Of a DNA stretch of 64,000 nt, positions 30,991 to 41,800 are shown piece by piece; the stretch's first letter is position 1; each line of letters starts with the position of its first letter. Origin of the DNA: Alnus glutinosa (lineage: Eukaryota; Streptophyta; Magnoliopsida; Fagales; Betulaceae); NCBI RefSeq assembly GCF_958979055.1, contig NC_084890.1, positions 32,223,116 to 32,287,115 of the forward strand, read 5' to 3'. The notes beneath the pieces are model-generated. The model was given only the letters and a program-made list of their open reading frames with translations. It was not told the origin of the DNA and ran no database searches. The translations under genes and the position numbers were made by a program.

Positions 30991-33814
30991 ATGACAGAAA
31001 CCATTGTGACCCTTTTCATCAACGAGCTGGTTCAGTTAATCGTTCATGAATCAAAATTGCTACAGGGTGTCCACCAGCAAGTTGTGGTCATTCAAGATGA
31101 ACTGGAGAGCATCCAATGTTTTCTCAAAGATACTGATAAAGGAGGAGACCTCCAAGATGGTGTCAAAACGTGGGTGAAACAAGTGAGAGAAGTAGCATAT
31201 CATATAGAAGATGTAATAGATGAATATGTTCTTCACATGGCACAACGTCTTCGTCAGCAAAGTTTTATTGCTTTTCTCCAACAAATTGGTCGTTTATTGA
31301 AAAAAATAAAACCACATCATGACATAGCTACCAAGATTCAAGATATCAAAATAGCAATCCATGAAATCAAGGAACGAGCAGAAAGATATGGTTTTAGTTC
31401 CTCATATCAAGGATCAAATAGCAGCGCAACAAATGTTACATGGCATGACCCTCGAGTGGGTTCACTTTTCATTGAGGAAGATGAAGTTGTGGGTATTGAG
31501 TCTACGAGGGATGAACTTGTAAGCTGGTTGGTGGGGGGAGTGTCTAAACGCTTAGTGATTTCAGTGGTAGGCATGGGCGGAATTGGTAAGACAACTCTTA
31601 CTAAGAAAGTATATGAGAATGAATCAGTGAAGGGACAGTTTGATTGCCATGTTTGGATCACTGTGTCTCAATCATACAACATGTCGAAGATACTCATGTC
31701 CATGACAAAGCAAATCTACCAAGCAAAAGAAATTGCTCCAGGGCAAATAGATATGACAGACGAGATCACACTAATTAGCCAGCTAAGGAAATGTTTACAG
31801 CAAAAGAGGTATGTTGTGGTTTTTGATGATGTTTGGAAGACAGAGTTTTGGGAAATTGTGAAACATGCTTTACCATGCAATGACAGAGGCAGTAGGATTA
31901 TCATCACAACACGTAGCGATCGATCTCATTGGTGTTTCTTGTAGAGAATCTTTACCTGATCAAGTGCACAAGCTACAACCTCTATCTCAAGACAAGGCTT
32001 GGGAATTGTTTTGCAGAAAGGCATTCAAGACCGAGTTCCAGAGGTGTTGTCCGAGAGAGTTGGTGAGGATGTCGATGGACATTGTCGAAAAATGTGAAGG
32101 TCTACCCCTTGCAATTGTTGCCATAGGTGGTCTTCTGTTAACAAAGGAGAAGGTGTCGTTAGAATGGCAAAAGTTGCTCGATAGCCTCAGTTCTGAGCTA
32201 GAATGTAATCCCCACCTTACAAGTATCACGGACATTCTCTCTCTCAGTTATCATGATCTTTCGTGCTACCTAAAGCCATGCTACTTGTACTTCGGCATAT
32301 TTCCGGAGGACTACTCAATCACTGGTATAAGATTACTTTGGTTATGGGTAGCTGAGGGCTTTATAAAAGGAAAGAAGGGAAAACCATTGGAAGACGTGGC
32401 AGAAGAATACTTAATGGAGCTCATCAACCGAAACTTGGTTCAAGTTTCATTTGGGGATCTTGATTACGAGATAACGATAAAATACAGAATCCATGATTTG
32501 CTGCATGAAATCATCCTATCAAAGGCTGGATAGTTGAATTTCTGTTAAGTTCTGGAAGCTGGTGACACAACTTTCCATGGTAAAAGTTGGTGCCTATCAA
32601 TCCACAATGTTAGAGAAAATGTTTTCAAGACAAGTGAGTACTCTTGGGTTCGTTCTGTTTTTCTCTTCAACATTAGTGAAATGCCTAGGTCTTTCGTAGT
32701 TAAATTGTTCAAAAAGTTCAAGCTTTTGTAAGTGTTGGATTTTGAAGATGCTCCTATAGATTATCTTCCTCAAGAAGTGGGCAATTTATTCCACTTGAAG
32801 AACTTAAGTTTGAGGAGAACAAAAGTGAAGATACTTCCAAAGTCAGTGGGTAGACTACAGAACCTACAGACACTAAATGTTTTGGAAACCGCAGTGCGTG
32901 AACTACCAATTGAGATATTAAGGCTTTATAAACTGAGACATATTTTGGCTCATTCTCATGACCTCGAAATTAAAAGTAGCTTTCATTCTGTGCGAGGAGT
33001 AAAAATACATGAAGGGGTTAGATGTTTAAACGATTTGCAAACACTAGTAAATATTGAGGTAAATCATCATGGGGATGGTCTATTTGAAGAGCTTGGAAAG
33101 TTGAGTCAATTGAGGATTTTGGGCATTTCAATGATGACTGTAGAACGTGGGAGGGCTTTGTGTACCTCCATACAAAATCTGGTCCACCTTAGAACTTTGG
33201 TTGTATTCTCAATTAGTGAAGATGAGATTATAAACTTACAATCAATTTCGTCACCACCTCCTTTTCTAAAGCATATCTATCTAAGGGGGCGATTGAAGAA
33301 GTTGCCCAGCTGGATTCTAGAGCTTCAGAATCTGGACACACTAATCTTATTTTTCTCATCATTGAAGGAAGATCCATTGTCATGTGTCCAGGCTTTGCCA
33401 AATCTAGTTACCCTTTCTCTCAATCATGCTTATGATGGGGAGCAGTTGCATTTTAAGGAAGGTGGTTTTCGAAAACTCAAGAGGCTCACCCTCAGAGAAT
33501 TGAAAGAATTGAAGATGGTGGAAATAGACAAAGGATCTCTGCCCGATCTTGAGCAACTAGAGATTGGGCCATGCCCTCAAATGGAGGAGTTACCCTCTAG
33601 AATCCAGCACCTGGAAAGGCTAAAGATTATCAACTTCTTTGAAATGCAGGGAGAGTTTGTGCTACGTATGCAGCCAAACGGAGGCAAAGATTATTGGAAA
33701 GTGAAGAAGGTAAGTACTATTCGTCTCATGTATAGGATTAAAGGAGAACGATATCAAATATACAAGCTCAGTGACTCACACTTGTTGGAGCATCTGCAAG
33801 GAATTCCAACCTAG
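30991..33814 (+). pseudogene. CC-NBS-LRR pseudogene (NLR2): one frameshift, three nonsense codons
   Basis: Full-length relative of NLR1 and NLR3 starting at ATG 30991 (MTETIVTLFINELVQL). The CC domain, P-loop, kinase-2 and RNBS-B are intact up to codon ~308. A 4-bp duplication then turns GCGATCTC into GCGATCGATCTC (31917-31924) and shifts the frame. Further on are TAG 32531-32533 (GAG in NLR3), TAA 32546-32548 (CAA in NLR3) and TAA 32729-32731 (AAA in NLR3). The LRR frame is otherwise open to the TAG at 33812-33814. The first frame could still yield a CC-NB fragment of about 317 residues. Everything else (leader, intron, 3' flank) parallels the intact copies. Confidence 0.95.
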
Positions 33815-33830
33815 CAGTTGTAATTAGGCT

Positions 33831-33983
33831 TGGGCGCGTGGCGCCACGCGCCACCCCCTTTGCATTTTTTTTTTTTCATTTCCTATTTGTTTGTTATTTC
33901 CTCTGTAGTTTGGGTTTGCTTGTATTTTGGGTTTATGGTTTAGGGGCTTGTTGGGTTGGGGTGTTTTTGCGGTAGATTTGGGT

Positions 33984-34022
<39 letters not shown>

Positions 34023-34230
34023 TGGGTGTTTGATGTGGGCATCTCCTGTATTTTTGGTTTTGTGTGGTATCTTCTGTATTTTGGGTTTTTTGTGGGCTTT
34101 AGGTGTTGTGGGTGTGGAGGTCTTTGTTGGTTTTCTTTGGTTCTCTTTTATTGGCTAGCTGGGTTGTTCTTGTGTACTTATGGGCACCTTATATTTTTTT
34201 TTTAATAAAGTTTTTCTTACTAAAGAAGAA
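33831..34230 (+). mobile_element. LINE-like 3' flank of NLR2 with a perfect 20-bp palindrome
   Basis: Same arrangement as after NLR1. Here the palindrome GGCGCGTGGCGCCACGCGCC at 33833-33852 is perfect. It is followed by T homopolymers, TTTTGGGTT repeats and the terminal ...TTTAATAAAGTTTTTCTTACT. Several ORFs over this stretch are low-complexity artefacts. Confidence 0.55.
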
Positions 34231-34494
34231 AAAAAAAAAAAAAAAAGGGCTTGGGCCAGCACATATGATCTTTGATAATTAAAAGCTTAATTCTTCTAGG
34301 AATTTTGCTCTCATATGGAACGGTTTTGAGTGTTTTGAAACTAAGGGGTTATAATGCATAAATTATTAAATATAAAAAATTGTGACTCGAATGCCATAAT
34401 ATGACATTGAATTATTTTCATAAAAGTATAATAATTTTGATATATTTCCCCATAAATTGGAAATATTCAAGACTTCCAAACTCACCCATCCCTT

Positions 34495-34962
34495 TAGGGG
34501 TGGGCAAAATATCCGACTACCGCCTACCGACTGCCATTGTATCACCATCGACTTATTTCAGTTCAGTAGTCAGTATAGATTTTTATTTCCGAAAGTTGGT
34601 ATTGGTATTTTTTTTTTTTTTTTGGTTAATCCGACTGAACCGAATTGACTTTTAACCGACTGAACCGAACCGACACTTTGGATAGAAACAAAGTCATTTT
34701 GTATAATCGTTGTCTTTTCTTTTTTTTCTTTTTTTTTTTTTTAGAAAAAAAAAATCAAAACGACGTTGTTTTATTAACTGATTTAGCTGATTTTAACCGA
34801 CTGCATTTTAACCGGCTTTACTGCTTTAACCACTTTAACTGAAAATTTTGAAATTATAGGTTGTTGAAATGAAGTCGGTGAATTAACCGACTTAACCGAC
34901 TTTGTCAGTTAACCAAACCGAAAACCACTTCACTGAACCCAACCGAACCGATGCCCACCCTA
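34495..34962. mobile_element. hAT-type MITE (468 bp) downstream of NLR2
   Basis: The ends TAGGGGTGGGCA and TGCCCACCCTA form a terminal inverted repeat. The flanks CATCCCTT and CATCCATG share five of eight bases, a decayed TSD. Subterminal AACCGACTGAACCGAACCGA motifs fill the element. Units 1 and 3 keep only its right portion (about 24105-24390 and 63530-63745). Confidence 0.6.
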
Positions 34963-35744
34963 CATCCATGATCCAATTAAAATTTTTACATTAGAACGGG
35001 ATTACCTCAAATTAAACTGCATTAAATTATTATATAACTGCATGGACTAAAACATTAAAACTACACTGAAATGTTTTGAAGATCGAAAGGATTAAATACT
35101 TTGGCTAATTAGCATTCTAAGTGGGTAATGTTTAACCAAGTTGAGGAGCTTGAAATGAATTCAAATGTACAAAACTTTTCCTCCTTTCTTTTTTGGCCAG
35201 TTGTTCTTATTGGCGCTTTGATTTGACAACAAATCTTTTAGTTCATAGCAGCACAAATCACTGATGTTGTAGAGAATCCATTTTGCTGATTTCATAAAGC
35301 AAGAAACAATTGCAATTTTCGTTATTATCATATGTGGTTTCATGCTAGCTATACTTGTTCAAGTACTGTAGAAGAAAGCTCTTCATTATGTAATTAGCTC
35401 ATTTTAAGCATTTTGAAATTTTTGCTTGAATCCCTTGCAAGATTTTCCTTCTCCAGCCAGGATCATAAATTTTTTGTGTAATTTTGTGTCAAAATCCAGA
35501 AGCATCAGTGATTAAATGCTAATTAATAAGAAGTACCAAATAGAGTTCACAATTCGCATGTCAAAGAACAATCATGGCTTCCATTGGAACAGTCACCAAA
35601 ACCCAAAATTAGGATAACAACAATTCAAAATCTATTAAAAGAAAAAAGAAAAAAGAAAATCCAACCTACTTTGTTAATCTTCTTAATAACTTAGACCAAC
35701 ATTGTTATTCAGCCTTGCTTGTTTACTTGTTCTTCGAAAGTAAA
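34963..35744. other. NLR2 downstream flank
   Basis: Non-coding; matches the NLR1 flank from 24540 onwards except for 35340-35500. There an extra segment and a piece inverted relative to unit 1 (35425-35496 versus 24899-24961) are present. Confidence 0.5.
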
Positions 35745-36335
35745 TGGGTTGTTAAGTTTTCCCCATACTTTTCAATGCGTCTTTTAAGAGTGAATTGGGC
35801 CCATAGACTTTAACATAGTATCAGAGTGAGTCTCTTGCGATAATGGGCATTTCCCTCCCGTATATTGAACACGTGTTTGGCCAAAGTTGTCACATGTGAG
35901 AAGGCGTGTTAAAGTATTCCACATTGACAAGATTAACTTGACTTGGGTACTTTATAAGTCATAGTTTCCCCTTCTCTTTCAAGGCGTCTTTTGAGAGTGA
36001 GATTGAGCCCATGGATTTTTACATAGTATCAGAGTAGGTTCCTTGCGATGATGGGCCTTTCTCTCCCGTCGATTGAATAAGTATTTCGCCAAATGTTGTC
36101 ATACGTGAAGGAGCATGTTGAAATATCCCACATTGCTAAGGTTTGCTTGTCTTGGGAAGTTTATAAGTCATGTTGTCCCCTCCTCTCTCAAAGCGTCTTG
36201 AGAGAGAGGATTGGGCATTCCCTTCCGTTGCACATGTGTTTGGACTATAGTGCCACACGTGAGGAGTGTGTTAAGTTTTTCCCTACTTTCCAAGACGTCT
36301 TTTAAGAGTAAGATTAGGCCCATGAATTTGTGGGG
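35745..36335 (+). mobile_element. Tandem TRIM array downstream of NLR2
   Basis: Colinear with 25198-25790. Two primer binding sites are clear (TAGTATCAGAGTGAG near 35818 and TAGTATCAGAGTAGG near 36026), each following an LTR end of GGCCCATGGATTTTTACA type. Short ORFs here are spurious. Confidence 0.6.
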
Positions 36336-36339
36336 GCGA

Positions 36340-38445
36340 AGTCCTTCCAATTCTCGATGGAAGCAGGGTCTGCTAAGCTTCAGGTGGAGGAAAAGAGAAA
36401 AGGGTTTTCAGGTTGAGCTGCATTACTTGCGTGCTGTCGAGGGTGGAAGAAGTTTTGGGTAATCCTGGGATCGAGGATTTCATAAAATCCTTTAGGGAGG
36501 GGTCTAAGGTGACCATCACTAGGAGAGGTGAAAACAGGTCTGGCCCGTTATTGGAGGTAGCTGTTTATGACAGAGGCCGGAGAGGGTGTATTCTCTTTCC
36601 TAAAGGTCGGGATGGGCGAGGGTGGAGCCGTGTCTCTGGGGAGTTGAGCAAAATTCTGGATTTTCTAGGAACCATAGTTGGGTCTTCGTATTCTGGCGGT
36701 CTGCCTTCCTTTGGTGGTTCTCTGTCGGGAGTTAAGCCGGGGAAAGGAATAGGACGTCCGTTATTTACGGAGGTGGTGAGTTCAGCAGCAACCGTTTTTG
36801 CCTTAGGTTGTTGGCTTCCGGCTCAGAACTCAGGAACTAGGGTTGCGGCAAAGATTGTTGGCGATTGGCCTTTGTTGGACAGGTGCGACTTGGAGAGGTC
36901 ATAGCCGCTGGGTATGGAGATGGAGGTTGTCCGTTAGGTGATAGATTGCTCCACTCTGGAGAAGCAAGCGGTTGTCCCTCGGATATGGACCATCGTGTAG
37001 ATGATCATATCAGGTCTCGAGGTTGTGTCTATAGATCGGATGGTATGTCTAGGGATTTAGCTGTTGAGGGCGACGTTTCACTACAAGGGGGGGAGGGGGG
37101 GATGGCGTGTTTGGAGTGTTCGAGAAGGTTTTTGAAATTCTAGGTTGCTTCTCCAAGGCCCTGGCTTGGACTTGTGGTTTTTTGAAATAGATGAGCTTTA
37201 AGTCTTTGTTTGGGTTTAAACGAAGGGTGGGCTTTGTGGTGGGCTGGGTGCTAAAGGTTAAGTCTGTTTTTAAAGGGTTTGGGGCTAGGGCTAAAGTGAT
37301 TAAGCCCAATGCCAAGTTGGACGTTGTTTCAAGCCATAAGCTGTTTTCGGGTTCTGGTGCGATTTCTGGGTGGGGATCAAGTCTAGGATGTCTTCAACGT
37401 CCGATGGAGGTCCTTGGGAGGGAGCGATATTCGGCCGGAGTTGACGTTGGCGGCAGATTCTGGGGTGGATCTGGGTCTGTCACCTCCTAGGGGTGGATCT
37501 AGTGTTTGGCAGCTCGTTCCAGTGGTTGAGTTCGTCAAGCAGGCTACCGTTCTTCCCCCTTCTCGGTGCCGGTGTTGTTTCCTCTGGTGCTTCTTAGTGA
37601 TCCTCCTTCTAGGGTGTTGTCTTCTGTGAACTTAAGTTCTTCCGGTTTAAGGCTCTGACTTGTTGAGGTCGGGCGTTGAGGACTATCAGTTTGGTAAGCC
37701 TGTTGCCTCGTCTGGTGGTGCTGGGCATGCAGAGTTTGGGCGTCCTTTGGTAGACAGCATTGCTTCTGGTGCTCCTTCAGGATCTTTCCTTCGACAAGCA
37801 GTGGTGCATTTGGATGCCCCTGCCTTGGTAAGGAATATTGGTAGGGATCCTCATTTTGGGAAGTTTGGAGGTCCTCCCGGGGTTTCGGCTACCATTCCCC
37901 CTTTTTAGTGGGTTTTGTTTACTCCAAGGCCAAGGCTGTTCTCCTCTGTGTATGGGCATCCCCAGTTTTTACCTGGTATATCGTCTGGGGTCTTTGAGGT
38001 GGGGGAATCTTCAAAAGGGGTTGGTCTGGAGGAAAGAGTTGCTGTTTATCGGTAGTGCAAGATACTAGGTTGTGTTTTCACACGATGGGGGTTTCATTCA
38101 TGGGATCTGATTTTTCTAGATTTCTTGACTTTGATTGTAGATTATAAGCGCGCTGACTCTGACTCCCCTCCTAAGAAGGAAAAAAAAGAAAAATGGAAAA
38201 AGAGAGGTCAAGAATCTAGAATGTTCGATTAATTTTGATGTTAGGGGTATGAGTTCCAGCCGGACTAAAGGCAAGAAGTTGGGGGTTTGATGTAGCATTT
38301 CTTTTATCTTTCGAGTTTTTAGGTGTTCTTCCTTGCTTTTTTTTTTTTTTGATTGTGGTGTCCTTTTTGTATACTTATTGTATGCTTAATGGTGACTTTA
38401 CGCTTTTTTAATGCAATTTAATTTTTTACTTATCAAATAAAAAAG
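36340..38445 (+). mobile_element. LINE ORF1-like fragment with 3' tail between NLR2 and block B
   Basis: The GC content is higher than the surroundings. The main frame (36413-36904) reads IEDFIKSFREGSKVTITRRG, LLEVAVYDRGRRGCILFPKG and RDGRGWSRVSGELSKILDFL. This resembles the basic, non-LTR ORF1 proteins common in dicot L1 elements (recognised from memory, moderate certainty). Many frameshifts follow to about 38300. The end, TTTTTTAATGCAATTTAATT then TTTTTACTTATCAAATAAAAAAG, is a LINE 3' terminus. It sits exactly at the join between the NLR2 unit and block B. Confidence 0.55.
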
Positions 38446-38809
38446 AAAATAGGTTATCGCTTAGGTCGGATTAATATTTTCTAGAATTTTACGGTATTTT
38501 ATGATTTTTATTATGCATTTTTTTAATAATAAAAAAAAATCTTGATTATTATTATTATTATTTTTATATCAATATTTATCACTTTTGAAATATGATAAAA
38601 TATAATAAATACTAATGTGGTAAATGCCGAATTGATAATCAATTTTTTTGCTTTTTTGGGGCCAGGATTAGAACAAACATAAAATGTGCAAAGACAACTT
38701 TTCACAAACCCAGATTTCTTCTAAACATTATTCCTTCAAATGAATGACGCTCTAGGCAATTTAGCTAAACAAAATTTTCCTACATCATTTTAGTTTGAAA
38801 ACTTCAGAA

Positions 38810-41800
38810 TTAGAACAAAATCCGCTCTTGATAGATCTCCAATGCCTGAATGACCTTCTCTATGAACAACTTCCGGTGCAGCCTATACCTGCACATGTCC
38901 ACATAGCAATAATTAACAGAGGGTCTCACTTTAACAACATGTAGAAGCCTAAAAGCTCTGGAAATGATGAGGAAGACCGCGTACTTGATTGCGGCTTCAA
39001 GCGTCCTCCTAGCTTCCGGCATAGAATCTGGCAGTAACATGGGGGAAAATTATAAGCTTCAAATGTCTATACCAATACCATTATCTTTCAGGAATATATT
39101 AGTAGTCTGCTAGCTAGACAAAGAAATTAGAAAGCCAACTGCATCAGATCCCATTTTCAGAATGTTAAGAGATTTTGATCCTAAGTTAGCTCTAAGGCAA
39201 AAGTAGATAGAATCCTACTATCAATGCGGATTAGCATAGCAACCTTACCTAGGATTTTCTGGTCTTGCTCAGAGGTAGTAGGGAATTCTGCAAGCATTTG
39301 TTGGCATTCTTCCTGTAGCTCCTTCACAGCTTTCCTTTCCATGCTTGGGATTGGAGGCACATCCCCATCTGACCAAGTGGGAATTGTTCTTGCAGCAGCT
39401 ATGACCGCTCCATCAACAAAAGTATCTCCGTCATTAGATAGCCGACCTGCTAAGAATGTTATTGGGATCGTTTGGACGATAATTCCAGATTCTAATTGCT
39501 AAAAGAAATTAATATTGAGCAAGTTATGAGGAGTAAATATCAGATAATCCATACTGTTATGATAATACTCTTCAGGAAGGCCAGATATATTGAAGACTGA
39601 CAAGAAGGAATCTAAATGAATACGTGCATTGCCTCTGAACTGGATCACATCCCAAGGATTCTGCCCACACGAACCAGATATAAATTTGAAGTTAATTTCA
39701 AGAAATTTACAATTACAAAATATAACTCTCAAAGTATTCTAAACAACGGTGCTATAAAGACGATGCTTGCACTATTCTACCCTCAAGCACCCTAATAATT
39801 ATAGGAACTTTGGGTAAGAGCATCAGTCACGGGTCATGGCATAGAAAATTCATATTAAGCACATTACATCCATATAATTTCAGTTGAGAATGTACTGAAT
39901 TAAAATGACTCACACAGGTCCAAGAACTTCTCATGAAAGCACTTCAAACTATTTTGGAAACTAGACTTGATCATCTGGTCAGAAACGTTGAACCATGACA
40001 AAGACATCACTGTGTTAAAGTTCAAGTTAAAAAAGCTTGAGAAAAGCCTATCTATGATCTAAACCACTAAAAGTTTATCAAACCGTTTGGACCCTGAGAG
40101 GTTGACACAGTTGGAGAACAGATAAGATATGACATTACAGTATGAGAAAGTTCATGCTTAAATGTTATGGAATTTGCAAAAAGATAAGTAGTAATGATCA
40201 CATCGTGCACAATATTTGACATGAAGAACAGAGTGCATAGATTTTTGAAGTTTTTGTTCAGCTGTTGCTAAAGCTTCTAAAACCAACCAAAATTATGTTG
40301 GTACTGTATTCTAAGGTGGTATCAAGATATTGCACTTACGCATCCCTTAAAAACAATCAATAATCCTTTTCTTTTTCCTCTCTTCTATTTTAAGGGCTGA
40401 ATCACTATGAGTAATCCAATCAACAGAACTTCCTTAGTTTGTCACTTTAATCTATGTTAATTTTAAAGCAGTCGCATGAAAAACAAAATCACCATTTCTG
40501 AAAAGATTTTCTTTTTTCTTTTTCTGGACTTGAAAGAAAGCAGTATCAATTTTTTGACTTGTATTACTATCTCAACTAGATTAGCATCATCTGAAACAGG
40601 AAAAACAACAGAGTAGAGCTGAAAGCAAAGTACCACAGATGATGAAAACCCATATCGTTGCATGAACATGTCATTCTTCTGTCCACTCAGGTAATCGACG
40701 GTCATCTGTGAAATTTATGAAATTAGCAGCAGATGGTGTGGCATTAGGAAGATACAACTAATCCTAGTTCCTTTTTTTTTTTGGCAATCAAACACAAGTG
40801 ATAATTTGTTCTGCAGAACAACACAAGGAGTAAGATATTCAAAATAAATAGCTGTAGTGGAAACCAATTCTAATTAGAATGTCAAGCCATAATCTCAAAT
40901 GGTAACTTTATGCACACTGAATAGCATTTAAAAGTTGAGATACTTTTCTGCAACTAGATCTTATCAGAATTATATCATCAAGTCTGATTTCATGAATAGC
41001 AGTGCTATGATTTAGTTAGGAAAAGCAATAATACTTCATAAGAGATCAACAAAGAATAAGAATCTTGTAAAAACAATCACACATGTTTACAGTCCTGAAT
41101 CTATGATAGATAAATCCTTTACATGCACTGCAGTTAGATAATTTATCCAAAAATGCAAGGACAGCAAATTGAAGTGTAAATGAACAATTTCTAATAAGAG
41201 CCAAATCACAATTTAAGTTCTGTAGTCACTATAATTATATAGTTGGCTGAACTTCTCTTAAAGAAACAAAATTCAAAACCCCACCAAGTACATGCATTCT
41301 GGATTTGATTACACATACTGAATTGGAGTTAGGGAGTTTGGATTTAAGCAGCAATCTTATTTATTATAAATAAGATTCAAAATTAATCCCTCAATGGACT
41401 ATCTCATAAGGCCAATCCACTGACCTGAACATACCTTTTGTTTATAACTTTTGCTCTTACAAGGCCTCAGCACTAAAGTCATGCCCTCACATAAAACATA
41501 TTAATCTGGAGGGAAAACGACTACTAGAAATAAACTACTATCATTGGGTTTCTTTAGCTTAGACAAAATCCATACCACTGACTAGGACAAGGAAAAGGAA
41601 ACTAATAAGCATTCTAAGGAGTTTGACTGGCACTTAGTTGTTCTCTTAACAAGATGATCTTAAATATATATCTCATGAAGTCAATTACTCGTCTGTGCAA
41701 CAGTATTAATCCAGGTGTTACTCTTGTAAATCCTCAGTGTACTAGGTTCTGCCCCTTTATTTGAGCCTTTTAATTCAATGTCTATTTTCTTATTAAAAAA

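Noticed and set aside
33927-34205. 92-codon ORF with poly-Phe and apparent membrane segments
   Set aside because: A low-complexity GT/T-rich LINE 3' region; the related stretches after NLR1 and NLR3 do not keep the frame.
36865-37959. Several 60-99 codon ORFs as possible separate genes
   Set aside because: They are overlapping frames of one decayed LINE-like segment; no frame continues and no splice structure fits.
39499-39560. Extension of pTAC14 exon 10 through MDYLIF... and a possible exon 11 start at CAATTAG|AATCTGG
   Set aside because: The acceptor CTTAGCAG|GTCGG at 39446 restores the frame as AAC AGT CGG and gives the expected total length; the other readings are intron.
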